From: Trifolium pratense
Lineage: Eukaryota; Streptophyta; Magnoliopsida; Fabales; Fabaceae
Length of the DNA: 64,000 nucleotides
Direction: 5' to 3'
Assembly: GCF_020283565.1 (NCBI RefSeq)
Contig: NC_060065.1
Span: 42,706,409 to 42,770,408, forward strand
The position numbers were made by a program, and so were the translations under genes. Under the pieces are notes generated by a model. The model was not told the DNA's origin. It ran no database searches and was given only the letters and a program-made list of their open reading frames with translations. The number at the start of each line of letters is the position of its first letter. Position 1 is the first letter of the stretch. This document shows, in pieces, positions 34,986 to 47,400 of this stretch.

Positions 34986-35681
34986 GTAGGAGTACAATAT
35001 ATAATACTCCCTCCGTTTTTTTTATAAGTGTCCAGTTTAGAATGATAACAACAAATTAAGAAAGTGGATTTTTGCATCTTATCTTCCTATTATACCCTCA
35101 TCTTAATTCATCAATAAATTCCTTTTTTTTTGCACTCTTTCAAATAAATTTATTGTTATGCAAAAAAATAATGAACCATTTACAGAAATTCTGTTTAAAT
35201 CTGAATATAACAAGGAAAAACAAACTTTCCTATCGTAAAAAAAAAAGAACAAACTTTCTTTAAAAAATAACTTTGTTTAAAAAAAAAAACTTTAGTTTTT
35301 CTAATATATATAAAAAATTATTGAAAAAGATAAGAATAATTGAAAAATCATATAATTGAGAAATCGTATCCTTAAAACACAAACTAGACCGTTAATAGAT
35401 GAGAGAACCTTCAGACTTTTTTTTTTTTTTGAACCAAGAGAACCTTCAAACTTAAGTATCACATTAAGTACTTTGATATAATCGAGAAAATAAAAATAAA
35501 GTGAACCTTCCTTGTAACAAAAATAAAGTGAACCAATGAACCATCCTCTAAAGTCTAACTATTAAAGGAATATTGAAAATAAAAAGCATATTCCACTATA
35601 TGCTACAAAAATAGAATAAAACTTATATAAAAAAAAAAAATATATATATGTTAATGTACGTAACAAATGTCTCTAGTTTTC
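34986..35681. other. PEPC upstream region with one Stowaway-like end
   Basis: CTCCCTCCGTTTTTTTTATAAG at about 35007 resembles a Stowaway left end, but the right end was not found. The rest is AT-rich upstream DNA of the PEPC gene. Confidence 0.5.
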
Positions 35682-35689
35682 TATATAAA
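35682..35689 (+). promoter_or_regulatory. TATA box of the PEPC gene
   Basis: TATATAAA, followed about 25-35 bases later by the probable transcription start region and a pyrimidine-rich leader. It fits the gene downstream in position and strand. Confidence 0.65.
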
Positions 35690-35806
35690 GACACCGCACT
35701 TCACTACATTAGATCATAACACTGTCTCTCACTCTGATCCCAACTTTCCATCCTTTGTCTTCTTTTTCTTCTTCCTCGTATATCTCTTACTGCCACATTT
35801 CACGGG

Positions 35807-36120
35807 GTAAACAAAACAAAACAAAACAAATCCTATAATTTTTCAATTTTGTTTCATAATAATCCTATGTTTTTGTTATGTAACAAAACACTACTAATTT
35901 TTTGTTCTATCAATCAATTTCAATACACGTGTCATCCACTCATCGTATATTCTATATCTCAGTCAATCTCTTTCATTATTTTTTTTAGAATTTGATTAAA
36001 AATTTATTATGATGATGTTGTTTTGATTCGTCCATTGTTTTTGTGTTCATGGTTTTTTGAATTCTTTAATGTTTTTGTTTTTTCATAAGGGGTTAGTGGT
36101 TTAATTGATTTTGTTTATAG
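35807..36120 (+). other. Intron in the PEPC 5' UTR
   Basis: The leader exon (about 35715-35806) ends CACGGG before GTAAAC, and the acceptor TTTATAG ends at 36120. The second leader part runs to the ATG at 36144. A leader intron is inferred from the consensus sites and the pyrimidine-rich 5' exon; transcript data would settle it. Confidence 0.65.
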
Positions 36121-36143
36121 GTTAGAAGGAGTGAATTGCTCCA

Positions 36144-39100
36144 ATGGCAAACAAAATGGAAAAAATGGCATCAATTGATGCACAGCTTAGACAATTAGTA
36201 CCAGCAAAAGTTAGTGAAGATGATAAACTTATTGAGTATGATGCTTTGTTGTTGGATCGGTTTCTTGATATTCTTCAGGATTTACATGGAGAGGATCTGA
36301 AAGATTCTGTGAGTTTTTCTTCTTTTTTAAGTACTTATGATTAATTTGTATGTGATTTCATTTTCAATTGATTTTGGTTATGTTTATTCACTGTTTGGTT
36401 CTAAAAGTCTTAATTATGATTTGTTTGGTGGAAAAAAGATTGGAAATTTTTTTTTTTTATTTTTTTTTTTTACTGATTTTGGATATTGGGTCAAGGCTAT
36501 TGATTTGTAATGTTTTAAGGAAACATGACTTTTTGATATGTTGTTTGACTACTAACAGGAAAAAAAAAATCATTTTGAGAGAAAATTTTCATTGATCTAA
36601 TTTTTAGTATTTTATTTTATGAAATTTTGAATATTTGATATATATGTTTGATTAAGTTACCTCGAAAGATATCAAACTTGAACTATTAGGTCTTAGTTAG
36701 TTTGGATTTATTTCTCAGTATTATCTATCCGGAAATAGATATGTAATAAGTGAAATAAACGGAACATGTTGTCTAATTTTCGATTCAGATTACTTTATAT
36801 TTTTGGTTTGATCTATTTACACAAATAGGCGATTTAGTACAAAGTGTTGTCGGATTGTAGTTATAGCAGCATTATTGCGCTGTAGCGTGTAATGCGTCTA
36901 TGCTTTAGACCAACCACTATTGTTCCGCGATAGGCGATTTAGTAGGGTCGTCATATTGTAGCTATATCGGCACTATAGCCTTGTAGCGTAGTGTAGTAGA
37001 ATTTGAACAAATCTCTATCTTTGTCTATAATGAGACAGAAACCTGTTTTCACAGTAATGATTAAACGGTTAAAATGTTCTTATGCAGGTTCAAGAAGTGT
37101 ATGAACTTTCTGCGGAGTACGAAAGAAAGCATGATCCTAAGAAACTTGAAGAACTTGGAAATTTGATAACAAGTTTAGATGCAGGAGATTCAATTGTTGT
37201 TGCCAAGTCCTTTTCACACATGCTTAACTTGGCCAACTTAGCTGAAGAGGTTCAGATTGCTCATCGCCGAAGGAACAAGTTGAAGAAAGGTGATTTTAGG
37301 GATGAGAGCAATGCAACTACCGAATCAGACATCGAAGAAACTCTCAAGAGACTTGTGTTTAACATGAAGAAATCTCCTCAGGAAGTTTTTGATGCATTGA
37401 AGAACCAGACCGTTGATCTGGTTCTTACTGCTCATCCTACTCAGTCAGTTCGTCGATCTTTGCTTCAAAAGCATGCAAGGTTTGTTTCACCATGAATACT
37501 TCACATTCAAGAGAATTTGTTGAATAGAAATAGATAAGAAAATTGAACTTTTTTTGTTCTTTTTGCAGGGTAAGGAACTGTTTATCACAATTGTATGCTA
37601 AAGACATCACTCCTGATGATAAGCAAGAGCTCGATGAAGCTCTCCAGAGGGAGGTTAGTATCAAAGCCTTTCGATTTTGTTTGTTTTTTCGTCAAATTAA
37701 AATGATTTGACATTATTATGATATTTTCACCAAATTGAAATGATTTTATTTTGTTACTTTTGTTTATTTTGTAGATCCAAGCTGCATTCCGTACCGATGA
37801 AATCAAGAGGACTCCTCCAACACCACAAGATGAGATGAGAGCAGGGATGAGTTACTTCCATGAAACAATTTGGAAGGGTGTCCCTAAATTTCTTCGCCGT
37901 GTTGATACTGCGTTGAAGAACATAGGGATTAACGAACGTGTTCCCTATAATGCTCCTCTTATTCAGTTTTCTTCTTGGATGGGGGGTGATCGTGATGGTA
38001 CGATTTTTATCTGTTACAAATGTATGTATGCATGTATGTACGCATGTGAATTCAATGTGATTTATAAAATGAGATAATATGATGCAGGTAATCCGAGAGT
38101 GACTCCGGAAGTGACGAGAGATGTTTGCTTACTAGCTAGAATGATGGCTGCAAATTTGTATTATTCTCAGATTGAAGATCTTATGTTTGAAGTAATCCTT
38201 TTTCAGCCTTTTTGAAATTATCATTTTGATTTGTTTACTATTCCGGCTCCATTTTACTTATTTCTTTTCTTGTTTCTTTAGCTGTCTATGTGGCGTTGCA
38301 ATGATGAGCTACGTGATCGTGCGGAAGAACTTCACAGGAATTCCAAGAAAGATGAAGTTGCAAAACACTACATAGGTGAATATTTGTTAAATGTTAGTTA
38401 TGCGTATTTGTGAATATAAGTTGGTTAGTTCAGTTTTTGTGATAATCTTGATTTCCTTCTATGATGCAGAGTTTTGGAAAAAAATTCCTTTGAATGAACC
38501 GTACCGTGTTATACTCGGTGATGTAAGGGACAAGCTCTATCGTACTCGTGAGAGGTCTCGTTATCTTCTAGCTCATGGCTATTCTGAAATTCCTGAAGAA
38601 GCCACATTCACCGATGTTGATGAGGTATATATTTCATTATTTTACTATATACTTTTTATGTGATAACAACATTTAGTTACATAATAACAATGCTATTTTT
38701 TTTATTGAAGAATTTTTCTTTGTTTGAAAGATACTAACTAGAGTTAATTTGTGTAGTTCTTGGAACCTCTTGAACTATGCTACAGATCACTCTGTGCTTG
38801 TGGTGATCGTGCGATTGCTGATGGAAGCCTTCTTGATTTCTTGAGGCAAGTTTCCACTTTTGGACTGTCGCTGGTAAGACTTGATATTAGGCAAGAGTCA
38901 GATCGCCACACGGACGTGATGGACGCCATTACCAAACATTTGGAAATTGGATCCTACCAAGAATGGTCTGAAGAAAAAAGACAGGAATGGCTTTTGTCTG
39001 AGTTGGTTGGCAAAAGGCCACTTTTTGGACCTGACCTACCTCAAACTGATGAAATTAGAGAAGTTTTAGAGACATTTCATGTCATAGCAGAACTTCCATC

Positions 39101-41043
39101 AGACAACTTTGGAGCCTATATCATTTCGATGGCAACTGCCCCATCTGATGTGCTAGCGGTTGAACTTCTTCAACGTGAATGCAAAATCAAGAATCCGTTA
39201 AGAGTTGTTCCATTGTTTGAGAAACTTGCTGATCTTGAGTCTGCTCCTGCTGCCTTGGCTCGGTTGTTCTCGATAGATTGGTACATAAACCGGATCAATG
39301 GGAAGCAAGAAGTTATGATTGGATATTCTGATTCAGGTAAAGATGCTGGAAGGTTTTCTGCAGCATGGCAGCTATATAAGGCTCAGGAGGACCTCATAAG
39401 CGTTGCTCAGAAATTCGGTGTTAAGCTAACAATGTTCCACGGTCGTGGTGGAACTGTTGGAAGAGGAGGTGGACCTACTCATCTTGCTATCTTGTCTCAA
39501 CCACCAGACACAATTCATGGATCGCTTCGTGTGACGGTTCAAGGTGAAGTTATTGAACAGTCGTTCGGAGAGGAACACTTGTGCTTTAGAACACTGCAAC
39601 GTTTCACTGCTGCCACTCTAGAACACGGAATGCGTCCCCCAAGTTCTCCAAAACCAGAATGGCGTGCATTGATGGACCAGATGGCTGTCATTGCTACTGA
39701 GGAGTACCGTTCAATTGTGTTCAAGGAACCACGTTTTGTTGAGTATTTCCGTCTGGTAAGACATCACAAAATCATTAACTTTCACTTTAGTGTTAAGCAA
39801 AATGACATTCAGATTATGGTGTCTTCAGTGCCTATAAAATATTCAATTCTTGAGTTTGGTCCCTATAAATTTTTTATCCTCGCATTTTATAAAAACTACA
39901 GAGGGACTAAACTCGAAAGTTTGTAATTTTGCAGGAACTACAAAGATATTTAACCTTTCAGATTATAACAATTATTTTCAATTTCCTTTGTGTCATGTAG
40001 GCTACACCAGAGATGGAGTACGGAAGGATGAACATTGGAAGTCGACCGGCAAAGAGAAGGCCTAGCGGAGGCATCGAAACACTGCGTGCGATACCATGGA
40101 TTTTTGCATGGACACAGACAAGATTTCATCTTCCAGTATGGCTAGGTTTCGGAGCAGCTTTTAAACAAGTTGTTGCGAAGGATGTTAAGAATCTTCATAT
40201 GCTGCAAGAGATGTACAATCAATGGCCTTTCTTTAGGGTCACTATTGATTTAGTTGAAATGGTGTTTGCTAAGGGTGACCCTGGTATTGCAGCACTGAAT
40301 GATAGGCTCCTAGTTTCACAGGATCTATGGCCATTTGGTGAACAGTTGAGAAGCAAGTACGAAGAAACTAAGAAACTCCTACTTCAGGTAATGCTCCTTT
40401 TACTTTGCGAATTTTAACATTTTAGTTTTGCACCAATTTTTAGCATTTAAGGGCTTATTTGGATTGACTTATTTGAACTTGTCAACTGTCCATAAGCTAT
40501 TTTCAGCTTATTTCCATAAGCTCTCCGGAATAACTTATGAAAACAGCTTTACTTTATCTTTTGTTATAAAAATAGCGTATACATAAGCACTTATATGATA
40601 ACTGCTATTGCTATACACACAATTAAGTTGTTTGTCCAAATAGAGCCGAAGTCTTTGTTAGATATTGAGCTTTCAATTTCATCATCTAAGAACTAGACTA
40701 GCGAGTCATTTCACAAGCTGATTTTTGTGTTCTGCTGTATCGATAGGTGGCTACACACAAGGAAGTTCTTGAAGGAGATCCCTACTTGAAACAAAGACTC
40801 AGACTCCGTGATTCATACATTACAACCCTTAACGTTTTCCAAGCTTACACATTGAAACGGATCCGGGATCCAAACTATAAGGTGGAGGTACGCCCCCGCG
40901 TATCGAAAGAGTCTGCTGAAACAAGTAAATCGGCCGATGAACTTGTAACATTGAATCCAACAAGTGAATATGCTCCTGGTTTGGAAGACACACTCATTCT
41001 CACCATGAAGGGTATTGCTGCTGGCATGCAGAACACTGGTTAA
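36144..41043 (+). CDS. PEPC: Phosphoenolpyruvate carboxylase, plant type, 966 aa
   Basis: Cytosolic enzyme that joins PEP and bicarbonate to give oxaloacetate; in legume nodules it supplies carbon for malate and amino acids. Ten coding exons: 36144-36308, 37088-37479, 37569-37653, 37775-37997, 38088-38191, 38282-38375, 38470-38624, 38757-39755, 40001-40387, 40747-41043; all introns are GT-AG and the sum is 967 codons with stop. Visible marks: N-terminal phosphorylation motif EKMASIDAQ with Ser10; catalytic LTAHPTQ with His171; GGDRDGNPRVT near 284-294; the loop [14 protein letters not shown] at 633-646; C-terminal QNTG, which separates plant-type from bacterial-type PEPC. Length matches the family (about 965-970). 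Nothing is broken. The protein closely resembles alfalfa nodule PEPC as I recall it, but nodule expression cannot be read from this sequence. Confidence 0.97.
36828..37012. repeat. TAGCG-rich repeat in PEPC intron 1
   Basis: Contains GCGATTTAGTA twice and many short TAGC/GCTA motifs (GCGCTGTAGCG, CTTGTAGCGTAGTG). Related sequence lies in ALG9 introns at 47398-47705 and 49385-49640. Probably a decayed non-autonomous DNA transposon; ends were not resolved. Confidence 0.5.
40448..40650. mobile_element. MITE in PEPC intron 9
   Basis: Left end GGGCTTATTTGGATTGACTT, right end reversed GGCTCTATTTGGACAAACAAC. The interior has inverted CATAAGC/GCTTATG motifs. The target duplication is unclear. Confidence 0.6.
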
Positions 41044-41672
41044 TTTTTGGTGAATTTTTTCACTTGTATTTGTTTCTTTATGTTAAGTGTGCTAAGATAT
41101 CATAAAATACTAGATGAATCTAGTTGCAAGCACTTCAAGTGAGTGCTTTTTTTTTTCTTTTCTTTTTCCTTTTCCTTTTCATAAGAAACTCGCATCATGT
41201 TTTGTTGATGTTTTTCCTTACTTTGTTACCATACAAACGAGTTAATGCAATGATGTTATGTTTCAATGCATGGATTTTGTTGAGTGCTACTATTTCCTTT
41301 CTTTGTCATTATTTTCTAATGTAATGATATGAGACAGAAAAACATAGAAACAATTATATAATAACAAGACTATTAGAAGGAACTTGAAAATGATTGAAAT
41401 CTGTTGAGATATCAGAATATGAGAATAATGGCCACTTAGGACCTCCTTTCTTTTTGCTTGTTCTAAAGAGTCTAGAAGCAAAGCTCGCGCACACTAAGTG
41501 TCTAGAAGTGGAGAAGTTTGAGTTTGAACCTGCGCCTTAGCATATCAATTGTCCCCATCATATGAGCTGTATTTATGAGGAATGTGCTAATTAGTTACCT
41601 TTGGAAATGATATGTAGCCAGATATATGTGATTGAACCGAGTAGTTCTTGAAAGAAACCGAGGGATATGCTA
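41044..41672 (+). other. PEPC 3' UTR and downstream DNA
   Basis: The first few hundred bases after the stop are presumably the 3' UTR. No unambiguous poly(A) signal was picked, and nothing else was recognised. Confidence 0.4.
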
Positions 41673-42080
41673 TTATAAGGTAATGGAAGCGGCATTTTTG
41701 CACCTAATAAAAGCTACGCCACAAGTACAACGTTTAGATAAAATATCAGAACAGTCTAAGATAATGTTCTTAATAGCCGCTATGCGAATATGGCCATGGA
41801 GGCACTTAACAGTAACTTCAGAGTCAGTTTCAACGAAAAAATGGCCATCTTGGTCAGTTGGTAGGATCCATTGGAGGCACCAATGCATAGCCAGTGGTTC
41901 TGCTAGTGTAAGAGAGCTGTGCTGTGTGCAGTCTCTCAAGTCTGGTAGCAGCGAATCGAACGGCCCGTCTATGATTTCTAGAAACCATTCCCCGGCCCAC
42001 AGAGCCGTCACTGAAGCAACCGGCATCAACATTTAATTTAGACACACCAGTAAGTCATGGTTTCCAATTAACCATGAAAA
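41673..42080 (-). pseudogene. LINE-type RNase H fragment
   Basis: Reverse-strand relic of a plant RNase H-like domain: KLNVDAGCFSDGS (first catalytic Asp region), AEPLAMHWCLQW (Glu) and FVETDSEV (second Asp). The parts lie in two frames, so at least one frameshift separates them, and a stop lies just upstream in the conserved W-K-P lead-in. It is diverged from the LINE at 25080-26219. Confidence 0.75.
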
Positions 42081-42782
42081 AGTACTGATATCATCATATT
42101 ACTAATACTAAGCACCAACTAATCAAACATTGATCTCCATAATGCTCCTAACAATACATGTATGATCAAATCAAATACAAAAGCATGAACCGTGAACCTG
42201 TTTACCGTACCATTTCAAACCGTTTCCTGAAAATTCGTATGAATTTGCAATTAATCTAATAAGCAAAATTGTACAGCCCAGTACTTTATTGCAGTAAAAA
42301 CACAAACTTTAATATCTGCATTGAAAAGTGGCAAAATACTCATAATTTATTACTCCAACCGGTTCTTTTATAAGAGATACTTCATCTTTCTAGAGAGTAT
42401 CATAAGCATATACTGTCACTGAGCTCACGTGTGCAAATACACTCTTTAGCTCAATTGACAGAAGTGTCTACACTATCACTTGTGAGAAATACTTCTCTAG
42501 CCACAAACCCAAATATTTGTTGATAGGCATCCATGCAAGTATTTCTTGTGTGGACACAAGGATTTAGACACATTTTTAGTCACAAACTCAAAAAAACCAC
42601 AAATCATATAGTTATTTTAAAAAAATATATTAATTTAATTATTATTTTTTCATTTCTTCTTTTTTGTGTGTGACCAAAAGAGTGGTCTAAACTCGTGTGG
42701 CCATATAAGCATGATTCTATTGACAATCCTCATACTACTAAACTTATTGTCTCCTTAAAACTAAGACTGTTTTTAGGATATA

Positions 42783-43138
42783 CTTCATCCGTCCCATATT
42801 AGATGATATATTTGACTATTTCACAGAGTTTAAAAAATGTATTAAGCTTGACAAAAAAAAATGTATAATAGTTTTTGTAAAAACAAACGTATAATAATTA
42901 AAAAGAAAGAATGTAACTTTTACTTAATTGTCCTTAAAAAGTATCGACAATATCATCGAGTTTAAGAAAAGTATAATACTCGTAATTAAAGGAAAATGAA
43001 ACTTTTACTTAATTATAGGTAGTAACTTATTAGTCGAGAAAGTAATAATGATTACAAAATACTATAGTGGTAGAGTAGGTGAAATATTTTAAAATAATTT
43101 TTTACTTATTTAAATCATCTATTTTGAGATGAAGTGAG
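42783..43138. mobile_element. Stowaway-like MITE, diverged
   Basis: Left end CTTCATCCGTCCCATATTAG, right end reversed CTCACTTCATCTCAAAATAG, with TA at 42781-42782 and 43139-43140. The TIRs have several mismatches. Confidence 0.65.
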
Positions 43139-43214
43139 TAATAGTAATAATTTTTGAGTGATTTATGAAAAATAATAACGAAAAATATATACTCCAAACA
43201 AACGGAAGAAATGT

Positions 43215-43300
43215 TCCCGTGAACTTAACTCATTGGTAGAGATATTACATCATTACATATGCATGGGTCGTGGTTCTAAGTTCTAACTCAGGAAATGTGT
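43215..43300 (+). mobile_element. Probable tRNA-derived SINE relic
   Basis: TTAACTCATTGGTAGAG resembles an A box and GGTTCTAAGTTC a degraded B box, at suitable spacing. Confidence 0.4.
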
Positions 43301-43432
43301 GTCCATAAGTCGTAGATCAACCGATAAAAAGTACCAAAATTATTAAGCCAATTGATATGACCGGAGTTCGAACATGTGTTTTTTTACTTGTATGTGTGAG
43401 TTTATAATGACATTATCATTTTCCTATTAAGG

Positions 43433-44200
43433 GTCTGTTTGGCAAGCCAAAAAAACTAGCTTTTAGCTTTTGTATTATGGCTTATAAGTTAAAAGACCTG
43501 TTTTGTAACAGTCTTTTCAAAAAGAACTTTTAACTTATTTTACTGACTTATAACTTTTGAGTTTATAGGTTCTAGCTTTTCATTTTTTCTTCCTCTTTTA
43601 CCCTTATTATTTTAACTAAAATTCATATTTACCCTTTATAATTTATTATCATTAGAATTTAAAATAAAATAAGTAAATACATGTTTTAACGTTATTATCT
43701 ATTTTCAAATATGAAGACTAAAGCATTTTTTTATCAATTCATAGGTACATACCTTACTATAATTTTTTTTTGAAACAACGTACCTTACTATAATTAGCCA
43801 TTATACTATATTGTGAATATATTTTGTTGTTATTTTTTCATAAAGCATATCAATTGAAAGGAAAATAAATATTTTTTTTTTAAAAAAATCAGCATATAAA
43901 AATTAGTTTAATAATAATATTTGAAAGATGTATTTATTGAATTAATAAACTTAAAATATTGTAAAAAAATAAAATAAACTTTAAATATTAAATTCTAAGT
44001 ATCTTAAATAATATTAATTTGATAAAAAATTTATTAAATTAAAGATGTTCTTTTATGTCATTTTATATTCATCAGTCATTTGAACCGTTAATTTTATCAA
44101 ACACTTTAATCAATTTATTAATTAGAAGCTATCAGCAATAAACCATAAATCATTGGCCATAAACTATCGATATAACTTATCACTCATAAGCTATTTTTGC
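43433..44200. mobile_element. Truncated Harbinger-like element upstream of ALG9
   Basis: The left end GGTCTGTTTGGCAAGCC follows AAG and is typical of PIF/Harbinger MITEs. CTTATAAG and CATAAGC motifs recur in opposite orientation near 44100-44195, but the expected right terminus is lost next to a poly(A) run. Confidence 0.45.
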
Positions 44201-44415
44201 CGGAGCCAAAAAAAAAAAAAAAAAAAGTAACAAAAGAAATGTAAAAAAAACAAATGTGAGCAGACAAAAGCAGCAGAAGAAAAAGTGAAGAATTTGCTTT
44301 AGGAGAAAGAAAATTGTCTCCACTGTTATAACTTTTTAGTAGTTTTAAAACTCTTTTGAAAAACAACATTGATAGAGAATTTTGAAATTTCCATTTCCAC
44401 ATTCAGTTTCAATCG

Positions 44416-47400
44416 ATGGCGATGATGCAACCAGCTATAAGGCAGAGACGTTCTCAGACGACGGATCCACCGGCGCCATCGTCGTCGTCATACTCAAAGC
44501 TCGACAAAGCGTCGAAATCGGACGGCAAAGATGAAGGGTTAAACTGGGCATTACCATTTGTTGCTTTGTGTTTGTTGAGATACATGAGTGCTACTTCCAA
44601 TATCATTCATGATTGTGATGAGGTTTTCAATTATTGGGAACCTCTTCATTTTCTTCTCTATAAAACTGGTTTCCAAACTTGGGAATATAGGTGATGAACA
44701 ATGAACTCTCTATTTATTTATATGATTTTTGTTTAATTTTGATTTTGTGAAGATTTTGGGTTTTTTGGGAAAATGGGGGATGGGAGAAGTGAAAAAGTGT
44801 TGATTTTGATAGTTTTTGTGTGTAGATTTTAGATGAGATTATGAGAGGAAAAAAAAAATTAAGGGGATGAATGACATTTTGATTATGCTTTTGTTGTTAG
44901 ATTTTGTATATAATTGGTGAGAAATGAACTTAAAGAAGTAGTGGCAACATAAAAAAAATGTGTTGGTTACTAATGTGGTGTGACGTTTGTGGTAGATATG
45001 TGGTCAGAGGTTCGATACTAACCTTTGATCGGGGATGCTTTGGGTTTGATAACTTATATGTTTGTAGCTTGTAGATGAGATCGTGAGAGGAAAAAGAAAT
45101 TTAAGGGGACTCATGTCATTTTATTTTTTTTTGGTTTACAATGTTGGCAATGATTAACCTGGGACCTCATGCATACTACCAAAATCCCTCACCACTAGAC
45201 CAAACCTAGTGGCTTGGGGAGGCATGTCATTTTGATTATGCTCTTGTAGGGTTTTTGTCTATAATTGGTGAGAAATGAACTAAAAGAAGTATTAGCAACA
45301 TAAAAAAAGTGTTGGACACTAAGTTGGTATGATGTCGTTGGTGGTACTGATTACTTAAGTATGTGGTTAGTGGTTTAATATCAAGCTTTGATAGGGGATA
45401 CCGGGTTTGATAATTTTTATGTGTGTGGCTTGTAGATGAGATCGTTAGAGGAAAAATAAATTTGAGGGGAAAAGGGTCATTTTGATTATGCTCTTGTAGG
45501 GTTTTATCTATATTGGGGGACAAATGAACTAAAAAAAGTATTAGCAACAACATTTAAAGAACATGTGTTGGACACTAACATGATGTGGCGCTGGTTTGAT
45601 AATATGTCTTTTATGTATGTGGTTAGAGGTTCAATGTCAATTCTTGATTGGGAATGCCTTGGGTTTAGTTTATCTATTTTTTTCTATCGTATTGACAATG
45701 GATTTGTGGTGTGTGTTGCAGTTCACAGTTTGCTCTTCGGTCGTATCTGTACCTTTTATTTCATGAAATAGTGGCTCGACCAGCTTTGTGGTTATTTGGT
45801 GATGAAAAAGTAAGATTTCGCCTGTGCTTGGTTAATGATTTGATATAGATTGAAGTTTTCCACTTGTGTATGCTCAGCATGTCACCATTGACTTTTACTG
45901 TTGTAGGTGAGAGTGTTCTATGCTGTGAGATTTTTTCTCGGTTTTCTCTCTGTTGTCACAGAGACCGTTCTTGTTGTAGCTGTTTCAAGAAAGTATGGAA
46001 AACGACTTGCTTCTTATACACTTGCTATGCTTTGCTTAGCCAGCGGCTGTTTCTTTGCTAGCACAAGTAAGTGAGCCTTTCACTCTTTTTTCTTTTCATT
46101 ATGCATACTTGTCTTTGATTAGAATTCTGCATTTCAAGATTCAGTGTTCCAGTTTAAGACATGAAACTCAATTTTGTTAATGTTTTTTCTTTGACAATTG
46201 TTTGTTGTCTCCAGGTTTCTTGCCCAGTTCGTTTTCCATGTACGCAATCTCTCTTGCATCAGGCTTATTTCTTCTCGATAAACATGCTGCAGCAGTTGCT
46301 GTTTCTGCTATTGGTGTGATACTTGGCTGGCCATTCTCAATCTTGGCTTTCCTTCCAGTGACACTTTATTCTCTATATATAAAATTCAAACCGGCATTTA
46401 TTGCTGGGGCTGTCACATCAGTAATTCTTCTTGTAAGTCAGATTCTCCCCTCTCATATTGGCCTACTGTGGCCTGTAAATTATGCTTATACCCAATTTTA
46501 AAATACTGGACTGAAGATCGAACCAGTGAGATCTCTAGATCATGATTCAATTTATTCATTCAGTTCAACCACAATTGAACTGGATGACAACCACAATTGA
46601 ACCGTTCAGCACTTGTTCAATCTGGTTCAACCAAACTGCAATGTAACCGGGATCGACCAACCGGCAAACTCGTCAGTTCCCGGTTCAACCGATTGAACCG
46701 GCTGGTTTGGTGTGGTGTTTTAATACATTGCTTATACCATCTTATGTTGTATATAATATATAGCTGTGCTTGCATCTTATGGTGGTGTTAATTTTGTAAC
46801 CATTGTAATGTTTTACAGGCATTGTCCGTAGTTACTGACTATTACTATTATGGAAAATGGACTTCATCTGTCTTAAATCTTCTAATATACAACGTAGCTG
46901 GAGGCGGTGAAAGCCATCTTTATGGAACTGAAGGACCTCTTTTTTATCTGAAGAATGGATTTAACAATTTCAACTTTTGTTTTGTTCTTGCTATGCTGTT
47001 CTTGGCAATTTTGCCTATTGCTAAGAGGAAATATGCGCCAGACCTACTGATTGTGATATCTCCTTTATACATTTGGTTGGGTTTTATGTCTTTACAGGCA
47101 CATAAAGAAGAAAGGTTTGACGTTTTTTTACATGGTCTTCTTTTACTAATTTAATTTTAAACATATCATGTTATTTGAGACAACCATTTTCAATACATTT
47201 GTACAATGCGCACACAATGTATATTATTTTATTGTATGTCATGCGATTAAAATGGATATCAATCTCGGTTCCACTCCTTTTGGTTTATACAATTCCGTGT
47301 CCTGTTATATGCAATCTGTAAAATATTGCTTCTTCTGATGTTAAATAACTTGGAACCATTATTAATTGGCTGGCTTGCTTTTATGTTGTTAATCTCATAT

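Noticed and set aside
41632..42036. Plus-strand frame of 134 codons
   Set aside because: It is antisense to a LINE RNase H relic whose motifs read on the minus strand.
43215..43300. Functional tRNA gene
   Set aside because: A- and B-box-like motifs are present, but no cloverleaf can be folded; treated as a SINE relic.
44184..44402. Reverse-strand frame ahead of ALG9
   Set aside because: Composed of Lys/Phe-rich low-complexity sequence over poly(A); likely part of the ALG9 promoter and leader.
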